Notes under the pieces: generated by a model | What the model saw: the letters and a program-made list of their open reading frames with translations, nothing else | The model's database searches: none | What the model was told of the DNA's origin: nothing | Shown: positions 1 to 7,164 of the stretch, one piece after another | Layout of the letters: every line of letters starts with the position of its first letter | Position numbering within the stretch: the first letter of the stretch is position 1 | Made by a program: the position numbers and the translations under genes | Assembly: GCA_016841125.1 (NCBI GenBank) | Contig: JAENZU010000060.1 | Coordinates: 1 to 11,925, forward strand | DNA from: Melioribacter sp. | GTDB taxonomy: Bacteria > Bacteroidota > Ignavibacteria > Ignavibacteriales > Melioribacteraceae | Direction: 5' to 3' | DNA length: 11,925 bases

Positions 1-1
1 T

Positions 2-733
2 CAAATCGAATTAGTGCAGCTTCAGCGCTGGGTGAAAGAAAAGGGCGAAAAAATTGTAGTGCTGTTTGAAGGACGGGATGCAGCCGGCAAGGGCGGGGTA
101 ATAAAACGAATTACACAACGCCTTAATCCGCGCGTATGTCGTGTAGTTGCTCTTGGTATTCCGACGGAACGGCAGAAAACACAATGGTACTTTCAGCGTT
201 ATGTTTCGAATCTTCCGGCGGCCGGTGAGATTGTTCTTTTTGATAGAAGCTGGTATAACCGAGCTGGAGTTGAAAAGGTAATGGGCTTTTGTTCCGAAGC
301 GGATCTGAGAGAATTTTTACGATCATGCCCGGAATTTGAAAGAATGCTTTTAAGATCGGGTATTAGACTTATTAAATATTATTTTTCCGTAAGTATGGAA
401 GAACAGGAAAAAAGATTTCAGGAGAGAATCAGTGACCCGACCAAGCGCTGGAAATTCAGTCCTATGGATATTGAAGCACGCGATAAATGGGAAGAATATT
501 CCAAAGCAAAAGATGAAATGTTTGCTTACACTGATATAAAACAAGCGCCCTGGTACGTTGTTAATGCCGATGATAAACGAAGAGCGCGATTGAATTGCAT
601 CCATCATCTTTTAAGCGTAATTCCGTACGAAGAAATACCTGTTCCCAAAATTGAACTGCCGCCACGCCCAAAAAGCAAAGGTTATATCCGGTCTCCCCTA
701 TCCGACCAAACTTTTGTGCCGGAGGTTTATTGA
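2..733 (+). CDS. ppk2: PPK2-family polyphosphate kinase, 5' end outside the window
   Basis: Transfers phosphate between polyphosphate and nucleoside diphosphates/triphosphates in the cytoplasm. The reading frame is open to the window edge, and the residues before the GTG at 14 (QIEL) match the usual PPK2 text QIELVxLQRW, so that GTG is not the true start and the N-terminus is missing. Seen in the fragment: Walker A-like FEGRDAAGKGG (about residues 22-32 of the fragment), the QWYFQRYV segment, the Walker B region LFDRSWYNRAGVE, the MGFC segment, and the lid/C-terminal part with SPMD, ARDKWEEYSKAKDEMF and NADDKRRARLN. This set fits the single-domain class I PPK2 enzymes. Whether ADP or GDP is preferred cannot be read from sequence. 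The stop is followed after 32 bp by the next plus-strand gene, with no terminator seen, so co-transcription is possible. Confidence 0.93.
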   Translation, partial: QIELVQLQRWVKEKGEKIVVLFEGRDAAGKGGVIKRITQRLNPRVCRVVALGIPTERQKTQWYFQRYVSNLPAAGEIVLFDRSWYNRAGVEKVMGFCSEADLREFLRSCPEFERMLLRSGIRLIKYYFSVSMEEQEKRFQERISDPTKRWKFSPMDIEARDKWEEYSKAKDEMFAYTDIKQAPWYVVNADDKRRARLNCIHHLLSVIPYEEIPVPKIELPPRPKSKGYIRSPLSDQTFVPEVY

Positions 734-765
734 TCACAAATCCATTTGAGTGAAAGGATGATTGG

Positions 766-1086
766 TTGAAAATAAATAACGGGAAGAAACCCTTAACACT
801 GGGACAAATTCTCGCCAAACTAAATTTTGTATTTTGGTTTACTACTGCTGTAACAATATTTTGCGGAATTGCCGCAAAGTACTTGTCAAATGATTCAGAC
901 GGATTCGGGCAAATAGCCAATTTATTCGGCGGACTATTATTCGGTTTTCTGCTAGCAATTATTTCAAGTATTGTAATTCTAATGCGGTTTAACAAAGATC
1001 AATTGGATAAAGCACTATCTGCTTCTGTAATTGTTTTGATAGCTGAAATTATTTTTTTAGTCCTTTCAAAAATCTTTGATTGGTAA
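766..1086 (+). CDS. Small three-helix inner-membrane protein, unknown function
   Basis: I do not recognise a family. The 106-residue product has a short polar N-terminus and three hydrophobic segments, at about residues 19-40, 48-73 and 84-104, the second pair separated by a charged loop (RFNKDQLDK). It has no signal peptide cleavage site or catalytic motif. The start is TTG at 766. An in-frame TGA at 751 prevents an upstream start, and an AAAGG at 753-757 lies 8 bp before it. The ATG at 758 is in another frame and stops almost at once. The gene lies 32 bp after ppk2 and only 3 bp before the DUF5995 gene, so it is probably co-transcribed with the latter. The coding call rests on the coherent hydrophobic pattern and the tight spacing; the exact start is less certain. 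Confidence 0.7.
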   Translation: MKINNGKKPLTLGQILAKLNFVFWFTTAVTIFCGIAAKYLSNDSDGFGQIANLFGGLLFGFLLAIISSIVILMRFNKDQLDKALSASVIVLIAEIIFLVLSKIFDW

Positions 1087-1089
1087 GCA

Positions 1090-1842
1090 ATGGGTATACC
1101 TGCAAAAAATATAGATGAAGTAATAAATGAATTGGATAAAATTTTAAGATGGAGTTCTGAAAATAGTAGCCGCGCCGGATATTTTGCAGCACTTTACCGG
1201 AAAGTTACAATCGAAGTTAAAGAGAAAATTGCATCTAATTATTTTGATGACGGCGAGCGAATGGAAAAGCTCGATGTAATTTTTGCAAACAGATATTTAC
1301 TAGCATTTAATAACTTTGATGAAAACAAACCTATTCCAAAATCATGGCAATTGGCATTTGATACAACTCAAAAATGGTCGCCGATTGTTCTGCAGCATCT
1401 TCTATTAGGAATGAATGCACATATAAATTTTGATCTCGGAATTGCCGCGGCAGAAACCTCTCCGGGTGAGAGCATTAATGATTTAAAGGCAGACTTCAAT
1501 AAAATCAATGCTATTCTTGCATCTCTGGTTGATGAAGTTTCAGATAAATTATCAGGGGTTTGGCCCTTACTGAAATTGCTCGACTGGATTGCCGGAAAAA
1601 CCGACGAAGCAATAATAAACTTTAGTATGGAAAATGCACGCGATCAGGCGTGGAAAACTGCGTTGAGATTTTCTGCCCTCGACAAAAACTCAATTCAAAT
1701 TGAAGAATCGAAATTAGACAACTGGGTTTCAATCTTCGGCGGTGTGATTACGAATCCGGGATGGTTTATTAATTTACTCTTGAAAATTATTAGATTGGGT
1801 GAAATAAAAAGCACATCAAAAATAATTGAGATTTTGAAATGA
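1090..1842 (+). CDS. DUF5995 family protein
   Basis: The 250-residue predicted cytoplasmic protein carries the signature of DUF5995, whose biochemical role is unknown to me. Visible landmarks are GYFAALYRKVT at residues 30-40, ERMEKLDVIFANRYL at 56-70, and the strongly conserved block PIVLQHLLLGMNAHINFDLG at 98-117. In that block H103, N109, H111, N113 and D115 form a His/Asn/Asp cluster that could bind a metal or act in catalysis (inference). A helical C-terminal part follows, with WPLLKLLDWIAG near 160 and no signal peptide or membrane span. It begins 3 bp after the stop of the small membrane protein and probably shares its mRNA. No strong ribosome binding site precedes the ATG, which suggests translational coupling. 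The gene is convergent with the helicase, 33 bp away, and I see no clear terminator hairpin in that gap. Confidence 0.85.
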   Translation: MGIPAKNIDEVINELDKILRWSSENSSRAGYFAALYRKVTIEVKEKIASNYFDDGERMEKLDVIFANRYLLAFNNFDENKPIPKSWQLAFDTTQKWSPIVLQHLLLGMNAHINFDLGIAAAETSPGESINDLKADFNKINAILASLVDEVSDKLSGVWPLLKLLDWIAGKTDEAIINFSMENARDQAWKTALRFSALDKNSIQIEESKLDNWVSIFGGVITNPGWFINLLLKIIRLGEIKSTSKIIEILK

Positions 1843-1875
1843 TACTTTTTATCTCACCCTATAACTATATAAAAA

Positions 1876-3582
1876 TTAGAATCTCTTACGGCGTCTATCA
1901 CCCTTACCGCTTGAATCTCTTCTCTTATCGGGTCTGTCCGTTCTGCGGGATTTGCGCTTAGGACTACCGCCTCCTTTGCTCGCTGCAACTTCGACCGCGA
2001 TATCTCTTCCCTTCAAATTTTTATTCTGGAAAGATTTAAGTATCAGATCGGCATATTCGGAATCAGTTTCGAAGAACGAGAAGTTCCTTTGAATTTCAAT
2101 TGCACCGATGTCAATATTTCGTTTGCCGGTATAATCGTTTATCATTCCGATTATAGTAGTGGGTTTGAGCCCGTCTGTTTTACCAAGATTAATAAAGAAT
2201 CTCGTAAATCCAAGCCCCGGTTTTCCTGTTCTTCCACCGCCCCCCTTTTCACCGGGGACATTTAGATCGGGCAGACCTTTGTAATAATCAAGGAACCGGT
2301 TAAACTCAGTGGAGATAAATTTCTTAATCAATTCATCCCTATCTAACCATTCTAATTTCTGTTTAATTTCAGGCAGGAAAGGTTCTATCTCCGAGTAATC
2401 CACTTCGACTTTTTCGATCCTGTCAACCAATTGAAATAACTGCTTCTTGACGATTTCTTTTCCCTGAGGAATTGGTTTATACTCAAACTTTTTACCGAGT
2501 TTTTTTTCAATCTCTGCAATTCTGGATTTTTCTCTAAGGTTTGCCAGCAAAATTGAAATTCCGGCTTTACCGGCACGCCCGGTTCTTCCGCTTCTGTGAA
2601 TATATAATTCAGATTCATCGGGCAAATTATAATTGATGATGTGGGTTAAGTCATCAACATCTAATCCGCGTGCTGCAACATCGGTAGCCACCAGCATATT
2701 TAAATTCTTAATTCTAAATTTCTGCATTACGGCATTACGCTGTGCCTGTGAAAGATCACCGTGCAGCGACTCTGCGTTATAGCCGTCGCGCATTAAATGA
2801 TCGGCAACCACCTGAGTTTCGGCTCTTGTTCTGCAGAATACAATTCCGTATAAATTAGGATTAAAATCAACAATCCTTTTTAATGCCTGATAACGGTCTT
2901 TGGCATGAACCATATAGCAGAGGTGAGTAATATTTTCAGCACCGATATTCTTTTTGCCCGCAGATATTTCAACAAAATCTTTCATATAAGTTTTTGCAAT
3001 CTTCATCACCGCGTTTGGCATCGTTGCCGAAAAGAGGAGAGTATTTTTCTCTTTAGGAGTCTGCTTCAAAATTTCTTCCAGCTCATCTCTGAATCCCATA
3101 TTCAGCATTTCATCAGCTTCATCTAACACAACGGTTTTAATATGTTTAAGATTTACAGCTCCCCGGTTGATCATATCAACAAGTCTGCCGGGTGTGGCAG
3201 AAATTATGTGGGCGCCTTTTTTAAGCTGCGCTATCTGCCTATCGATACTTGCCCCGCCGAAAATTGCTGCGACGTTTAAATTATCATAGTATTTTGAATA
3301 ACTCAAAATATCATCTGCAATTTGAAGACAAAGCTCACGCGTTGGAGCAATAACTAAATATTGTGTTTTTTTAGTTGACGTATTTGTGTTTTGAATTAAA
3401 GGTATTCCAAATGCGGCGGTCTTTCCGGTTCCGGTTTGAGCAATCCCGACAAGGTCTCTCACATTTTCTTCCATCAAATGGGGTATCACTTTTTCCTGAA
3501 TAGGCATCGGTTCTGCAAAGCCTAATTCTTCAATTGCCTTAATAATTCGCTGATCAACTCCAAGTTCTTTAAATGTTAACAT
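1876..3582 (-). CDS. deaD: DEAD-box ATP-dependent RNA helicase, DeaD/CsdA type
   Basis: ATP-dependent RNA unwinding; family members act in ribosome assembly, cold adaptation and mRNA turnover. All helicase motifs are present in order: Q motif (GFAEPMPIQ, 21-29), motif I AQTGTGKT (48-55), Ia PTREL (80-84), Ib TPGR (130-133), II DEAD (154-157), III SAT (185-187), IV IVFCRTR (247-253), V ATDVAARGLDV (299-309) and VI HRSGRTGR (329-336). After a linker of roughly 100 residues and a Gly-rich hinge (447-450) comes a DbpA-type RNA-binding domain at about 458-534. A very basic Arg/Lys tail to residue 568 ends in RRRKRF. This domain order, at 568 residues, is that of DeaD/CsdA or DbpA relatives rather than the short RhlE. 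The ATG at 3582 opens right before MLTFKELG, the normal family N-terminus, with a weak AGGAA upstream. The gene stands alone on the minus strand and probably has its own promoter in the long upstream gap. Confidence 0.96.
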   Translation of the reverse strand: MLTFKELGVDQRIIKAIEELGFAEPMPIQEKVIPHLMEENVRDLVGIAQTGTGKTAAFGIPLIQNTNTSTKKTQYLVIAPTRELCLQIADDILSYSKYYDNLNVAAIFGGASIDRQIAQLKKGAHIISATPGRLVDMINRGAVNLKHIKTVVLDEADEMLNMGFRDELEEILKQTPKEKNTLLFSATMPNAVMKIAKTYMKDFVEISAGKKNIGAENITHLCYMVHAKDRYQALKRIVDFNPNLYGIVFCRTRAETQVVADHLMRDGYNAESLHGDLSQAQRNAVMQKFRIKNLNMLVATDVAARGLDVDDLTHIINYNLPDESELYIHRSGRTGRAGKAGISILLANLREKSRIAEIEKKLGKKFEYKPIPQGKEIVKKQLFQLVDRIEKVEVDYSEIEPFLPEIKQKLEWLDRDELIKKFISTEFNRFLDYYKGLPDLNVPGEKGGGGRTGKPGLGFTRFFINLGKTDGLKPTTIIGMINDYTGKRNIDIGAIEIQRNFSFFETDSEYADLILKSFQNKNLKGRDIAVEVAASKGGGSPKRKSRRTDRPDKRRDSSGKGDRRRKRF

Positions 3583-3611
3583 TCTATTCCTATACTTAAA
3601 TTAAATATTTC

Positions 3612-3632
3612 CTGAATTATTGATTAATTCAG
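3612..3632 (-). promoter_or_regulatory. Hairpin in the presumed deaD 5' leader
   Basis: CTGAATTA at 3612-3619 pairs perfectly with TAATTCAG at 3625-3632 around a 5-nt loop. It lies about 30 nt upstream of the deaD ATG (minus strand) and is not followed by a U-tract on that strand, so it does not look like a terminator for it. It could be a leader structure that influences translation or stability of the helicase mRNA. The stem is AT-rich and could also occur by chance. Confidence 0.3.
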
Positions 3633-3843
3633 TTTTCAACTTCTGATTACATTATTTGATTATACTTTTTAGAATACAACTTGCCAGACTAATTATCAGT
3701 GATTCCAAATGAGGCAAAAATAAAGAATGGTACGCCGTCAGTAAATGAGTGAGGTTTATTCTTCAATTTTTCAATATCCTTAAAAAGACATTTAAAAGAT
3801 ACGAAAATTATTTTGTTTTGATAACAAGAATTTTCTACTCAAA

Positions 3844-3862
3844 ACGGGAGTGAATTGCCCGT
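3844..3862. other. Small GC-rich inverted repeat
   Basis: ACGGG at 3844-3848 pairs with CCCGT at 3858-3862 around a 9-nt loop, inside otherwise very AT-rich sequence. Read on the minus strand the right arm is followed by TTTT, so it could be a weak terminator, but no minus-strand gene lies upstream of it in the window. Alternatively it is an operator-like dyad or chance. Confidence 0.25.
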
Positions 3863-3938
3863 AATTTTGCAAGTAAATTTTGAACCGGCTGAAGCGAGTC
3901 ACCGAATTCATCAGAAGTCTCAACAAAAAATAATCCAC

Positions 3939-3960
3939 TGTGATAAAATTGTGATAAATT
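3939..3960 (+). repeat. Tandem direct repeat TGTGATAAAAT / TGTGATAAATT at 11-bp pitch
   Basis: Two copies sharing TGTGATAAA start at 3939 and 3950, 11 bp apart, so they face the same side of the DNA helix. The second copy ends 78 bp before the ATG of the secreted RskA-like gene. TGTGA resembles a half-site of CRP/FNR-family regulators, and TGnGATAAA also resembles an extended -10 element. Either a head-to-tail binding site for a regulator or promoter sequence is possible. The repeat is seen; the function is inferred. Confidence 0.45.
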
Positions 3961-4027
3961 CGTTAGGGTTGCGTGATGCGAAACCATCTTCCATCCTTTA
4001 TTATTGTTTTAGTTCACAAATAATAAT

Positions 4028-4034
4028 GGGAGGA
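4028..4034 (+). promoter_or_regulatory. Strong Shine-Dalgarno sequence GGGAGGA
   Basis: GGGAGGA sits 4 bp before the ATG at 4039 and fixes that start. It is the strongest ribosome binding site in the window, in a genome where most starts have weak ones, and suggests high translation of the secreted product. Confidence 0.65.
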
Positions 4035-4038
4035 TCCA

Positions 4039-5481
4039 ATGAGAAAAATACACATTTTTCTTTTTACATTTTTAATGATGATTTTAACGCCCTTAACAAT
4101 GGGGCAGAATCTTGAACTAAGTATTTCGGGATTAGAGGATTTAGGACCTGACTATGCTTACGAAGGTTGGATTATTGTTAATAGCAGTCCAATTTCAACC
4201 GGAACATTTACAGTTGACGGCAGCGGTACAATGAGCCAAACAAGTTTTAATGTAAATTCAAATGATTTGATGAACGCTGCAGCATTCGTCTTAACAATTG
4301 AGCCCAGCCCGGATCCTAATCCGTCACCAAGTGCTGTGCATATTTTAGCCGGTGATTTTTCAGCTACTACCGCAAATCTAGCCGTAGGTCATCCCGCAGC
4401 TTTAGGTGATGATTTTATGAGTTCGGCAGGTAATTATATTCTCGCTACACCTACAAACGGCAGCAGTACAAACGAACTTAGCGGAATTTGGTTTTTAGAT
4501 ATTTCATCGGGAACTCCTGCGGTTGGTTTAACATTACCAACACTTCCAGCAGGCTGGAAATATGAAGGCTGGGCAGTAATAAGCGGAACGCCGGTAACTT
4601 CAGGTAAATTTACCGCAGTTGATATGGTTGACGAATCAGACCCTTTCAGCAGTACAATGCCCGGACCGCCTTTCCCCGGTGAAGATTATTTAGTTAACGC
4701 CCCATCAGGACTTACATTTCCAACCGATCTTTCAGGCGGAACCGCGGTAATTTCAATTGAGCCTGATCCTGATAATAGTGCGGCGCCATTTTTACTGAAG
4801 CCCCTTGTTGGTGGTATTCCGAATCCTGCTATGGATCACGAAACTTACGCAATGAATCAAAATTTAGGTTCATTCCCGTCAGGAATTGCAGATCGTTCAG
4901 CGGTTGTTCCTGTAGAATTAAGCGCTTTTAGTGCAAATGTTTCAGGCAACTCAGTCACTCTTAATTGGGAAACAGCAACAGAAACAAATAACTCAGGATT
5001 TGAGATTGAAAGAAGTAAGAATAAAAGTAATTACACCTCAATTGGGTTTATTGAAGGTAAAGGAACAACCACGGATAAAAGTAAATATTCATTTGTTGAT
5101 AATAGTGTAAACTCGGGAACGTACTATTACAGATTAAAGCAAGTTGATTTCGACGGATCGTTCGAATACTCAAATTCAATCGAAGTAAAGGTATCTATTC
5201 CGAATAATTTCTCTGTTGAACAGAATTATCCCAATCCTTTCAACCCCTCTACCAAAATTGCATTTTCGCTCCCCGTCGATTCCAAAATTAACTTCACTGT
5301 CTTCAATATTCTTGGTCAGGAAGTTTATCAGGAATTAAATTATAATCTATCGGTAGGAAATCATTCTATTAATTTCAATGCAGCCGGCTTAACATCGGGA
5401 ATATACTTTTACAATATTAATGCTGTCGGCATTGACGGAACTAATTTCACTTCCACAAAGAAAATGATTTTGGCAAAATAA
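4039..5481 (+). CDS. T9SS-exported protein with duplicated RskA (anti-sigma factor)-like module, Fn3-like domain and sorting domain
   Basis: 480 residues, predicted to be exported and delivered to the cell surface or medium. Residues 1-23 form a signal peptide ending ...TMGQ. Residues about 27-260 hold two related units. Unit A has YEGWIIVNSSPISTGTFTV (41-59) and FVLTIEPSPDPNPSPS (83-98). Unit B has YEGWAVISGTPVTSGKFT (175-192) and AVISIEPDPDNSAAPF (236-251). The YxGW...P.S.G.F...IEP pattern resembles the extracytoplasmic C-terminal domain of RskA-type anti-sigma factors, but no transmembrane helix or sigma-binding domain is present, so a real anti-sigma role is doubtful. SGIWFLD (148-154) links the units. 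Residues about 290-386 form a fibronectin III-like domain (VPVELSAF, LNWETATETNNSGFEIER, YYYRLKQVDFDG). The T9SS type A sorting domain follows (391-480: NYPNPFNPSTK, GIYFYNI, KKMILAK). The true ligand or activity is unknown. The gene is followed by an intrinsic terminator. Confidence 0.9.
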   Translation: MRKIHIFLFTFLMMILTPLTMGQNLELSISGLEDLGPDYAYEGWIIVNSSPISTGTFTVDGSGTMSQTSFNVNSNDLMNAAAFVLTIEPSPDPNPSPSAVHILAGDFSATTANLAVGHPAALGDDFMSSAGNYILATPTNGSSTNELSGIWFLDISSGTPAVGLTLPTLPAGWKYEGWAVISGTPVTSGKFTAVDMVDESDPFSSTMPGPPFPGEDYLVNAPSGLTFPTDLSGGTAVISIEPDPDNSAAPFLLKPLVGGIPNPAMDHETYAMNQNLGSFPSGIADRSAVVPVELSAFSANVSGNSVTLNWETATETNNSGFEIERSKNKSNYTSIGFIEGKGTTTDKSKYSFVDNSVNSGTYYYRLKQVDFDGSFEYSNSIEVKVSIPNNFSVEQNYPNPFNPSTKIAFSLPVDSKINFTVFNILGQEVYQELNYNLSVGNHSINFNAAGLTSGIYFYNINAVGIDGTNFTSTKKMILAK

Positions 5482-5522
5482 GATCAATTTAGTATTGTCA
5501 GAAAAAAGTTAATTATAAAAGT

Positions 5523-5562
5523 AATCTCCGGAGTTCAATTTTGAATTTCGGAGGTTTTTTTT
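5523..5562 (+). terminator. Rho-independent terminator after the RskA-like cargo gene
   Basis: The arms at 5523-5537 and 5542-5556 pair along their whole length if G-U pairs are allowed (core CTCCG with CGGAG), with a 4-nt loop, followed by an uninterrupted run of eight T (5555-5562). It begins 41 bp after the stop codon at 5481, so transcription of the cargo gene ends here and the downstream GH3 gene needs its own promoter. Confidence 0.88.
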
Positions 5563-5676
5563 ATCCGTAAAAAACTCATCTCTTGTTTATTTAGAAAAAT
5601 TGAATTGGAAATAGATTTCTATTAATTCAGCACTTCCGTAAATTGAGTGTTTAAATTTTAAAGATACGGATACCAA

Positions 5677-7038
5677 ATGCGAAATTTTCTACTGTTAATC
5701 ATTCTTCTATTCACCAATACAATATTTTCTCAAACACTCGAATCAAAAATCGGGCAGATGATAATGGTTGGATTTGTTGAGGATTTTGGATTTAAAGACA
5801 CTTTAATTTATGATATATCAAACCGCAATCTTGGCGGTGTAATTTTGTTTGGTTACAATTTAGAAAATCCCGCTCAAATCACTTCATTAACAACTGAGCT
5901 AAAATCATATTCAACTAAACCTCTTTTCATTTCAACTGATCAGGAAGGTGGCATAGTTGCACGCTTAAAAGAATCTAACGGTTTTGCCGGCACGTATTCT
6001 GCTTACCAATTGGGGACCGTTTTTAATTCGGAAGATTCGACCAGGGCACAGGCAAAAATGATGGCGGGCTGGCTTCAGCAAAGCGGTATAAATATAAATT
6101 TGGCTCCTGTCGTTGATGTTAACGTTGATCCCACAAGTCCGGCAATTGGCAATTTAAACAGAAGTTTCTCTTCCGATCCAACAACTGTTTATCAGCATGC
6201 TACTTATTTTATTGACGAATTTCATAAAAAAAATATTATTTGCGCATTGAAGCATTTCCCCGGTCACGGCAGTGCACAAACCGATTCGCATCTTGGATTT
6301 ACTGACATAACCCAAACCTGGGCTGATTCTGAATTGATCCCTTACTCTAAACTTTTCGCCGATGGCTATGATGACTTTGTAATGACTGGGCATTTATATA
6401 ACGCAATGTGGGATACGGTGTACCCGACTTCACTTTCGGATTATGCAATAAAAACAATGCTTCGCGACAGTCTCGGGTTTAACGGTGCTGTAATTAGCGA
6501 CGAAATGTTCATGCAGGCAATTAGTAATAATTTTGGATTTGATGAGGCGGTGATAAAAGCTGTTAACGCCGGAACTGATATTCTATTGTTTAGGACTAAT
6601 GAATACAACGGACTTTCGCTGGTAGATTACATAATTAAGTTGATATCACAAAGTGTTACCGCCGGTACAATAACGGAAAGCACAATTGACGAAGCATACA
6701 ATAGAATTATTACTCTCAAAAATAAATGGCTCACATCCGGAGCGGAAGAAACTCTTGCCGGCAATAATTCAATCCCGGATAATTTTGAAATATCAAATTA
6801 TCCAAATCCTTTTAATGCAACAACCAATGTTAGAGTATCGATCTCCGCTGCCGGCAAACATAAAATCAGTTTATACAATACATTGGGAGAGCAAATTTCC
6901 GTTTTGGGAAATAAAGATTTTCAAAAGGGAACATACAGCTACACTATTGATGCAGCCGGCTTATCTTCAGGAGTTTATTTGATTGTAGTTGAAAATTATA
7001 ACTCTGTCTATTCTCACAAAATTGTGTTAATGAAATAA
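5677..7038 (+). CDS. Exported NagZ-like glycoside hydrolase family 3 enzyme with T9SS sorting domain
   Basis: Probable beta-N-acetylhexosaminidase acting outside the cytoplasm on cell-wall or other GlcNAc-containing glycans. Residues 1-19 are a signal peptide ending IFSQ. The GH3 N-terminal barrel (about 20-350) shows IGQMIMVGF (25-33), GGVILFGYN (53-61), STDQEGGIVARL (86-97), LAPVVDVN (142-149), KHFPGHG (192-198), the D203-S-H205 dyad of the NagZ catalytic loop, VMTGHL (235-240) and GFNGAVISDEMFM (267-279), where D275 fits the nucleophile. The DSH loop marks the NagZ/YbbD branch rather than beta-glucosidases, and the usual GH3 C-terminal domain is absent. A T9SS type A sorting domain (about 370-453, NYPNPFN, GVYLIV, KIVLMK) replaces it. 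NagZ of proteobacteria is cytoplasmic, so the exported form implies a different job such as extracellular muropeptide or chitin-oligomer digestion (inference). The ATG at 5677 has no clear Shine-Dalgarno. A terminator separates it from the gene upstream. Confidence 0.92.
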   Translation: MRNFLLLIILLFTNTIFSQTLESKIGQMIMVGFVEDFGFKDTLIYDISNRNLGGVILFGYNLENPAQITSLTTELKSYSTKPLFISTDQEGGIVARLKESNGFAGTYSAYQLGTVFNSEDSTRAQAKMMAGWLQQSGININLAPVVDVNVDPTSPAIGNLNRSFSSDPTTVYQHATYFIDEFHKKNIICALKHFPGHGSAQTDSHLGFTDITQTWADSELIPYSKLFADGYDDFVMTGHLYNAMWDTVYPTSLSDYAIKTMLRDSLGFNGAVISDEMFMQAISNNFGFDEAVIKAVNAGTDILLFRTNEYNGLSLVDYIIKLISQSVTAGTITESTIDEAYNRIITLKNKWLTSGAEETLAGNNSIPDNFEISNYPNPFNATTNVRVSISAAGKHKISLYNTLGEQISVLGNKDFQKGTYSYTIDAAGLSSGVYLIVVENYNSVYSHKIVLMK

Positions 7039-7164
7039 TTTAAACGCTGAGCATAAGAATCTTGCAGAAGTGATTTTTGAAACTCGAAGTAAATTTTTAC
7101 TATTTGCATTCTTTCTCAAAAAACTTCATTATTTTAGAACATCCTTAAGTAAGAGAATAATTTT

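Larger units (their letters stand above)
3583..4038. other. 456-bp divergent intergenic region between deaD and the RskA-like cargo gene
   Basis: I see no convincing protein gene here on either strand. It should hold the promoters of both flanking genes, but I could not pick out a consensus -35/-10 pair or a Bacteroidota TAnnTTTG -7 element with confidence. It contains a perfect 8-bp hairpin (3612-3632), a smaller GC-rich hairpin (3844-3862), a tandem TGTGATAAA repeat (3939-3960) and an AT-only inverted repeat (3998-4005 with 4019-4026) just before the Shine-Dalgarno of the plus-strand gene. The length and structure are compatible with a long leader on the helicase mRNA, as is known for deaD in enterobacteria, but that is inference. 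Confidence 0.6.

Noticed and set aside
3998..4026. AT-only inverted repeat (TTATTATT / AATAATAA) just before the Shine-Dalgarno of the RskA-like gene
   Set aside because: A perfect 8-bp match, but pure A-T with a 13-nt loop is common by chance in this composition; noted only in the intergenic entry.
3855..4115. Open plus-strand frame of 86 codons starting with TTG in the intergenic region and running into the secreted RskA-like gene
   Set aside because: It overlaps the well-supported start of the secreted gene by 77 bases in another frame, has no ribosome binding site and its translation shows no recognisable pattern.
4039..5481. The secreted RskA-like protein as a functional anti-sigma factor
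   Set aside because: No transmembrane helix or sigma-binding N-terminal domain, no sigma factor gene adjacent, and the protein carries a T9SS sorting domain.
5581..5676. Bacteroidota-type promoter (TAGATTTC as a TAnnTTTG-like -7 box) before the GH3 gene
   Set aside because: The last base mismatches and no TTG box lies at the required 19-21 bp spacing; too weak to call.
7088..7101. Palindrome AGTAAA-TT-TTTACT after the GH3 gene
   Set aside because: A 6-bp AT-rich stem with a 2-nt spacer and no following T-run; neither a terminator nor a convincing operator.
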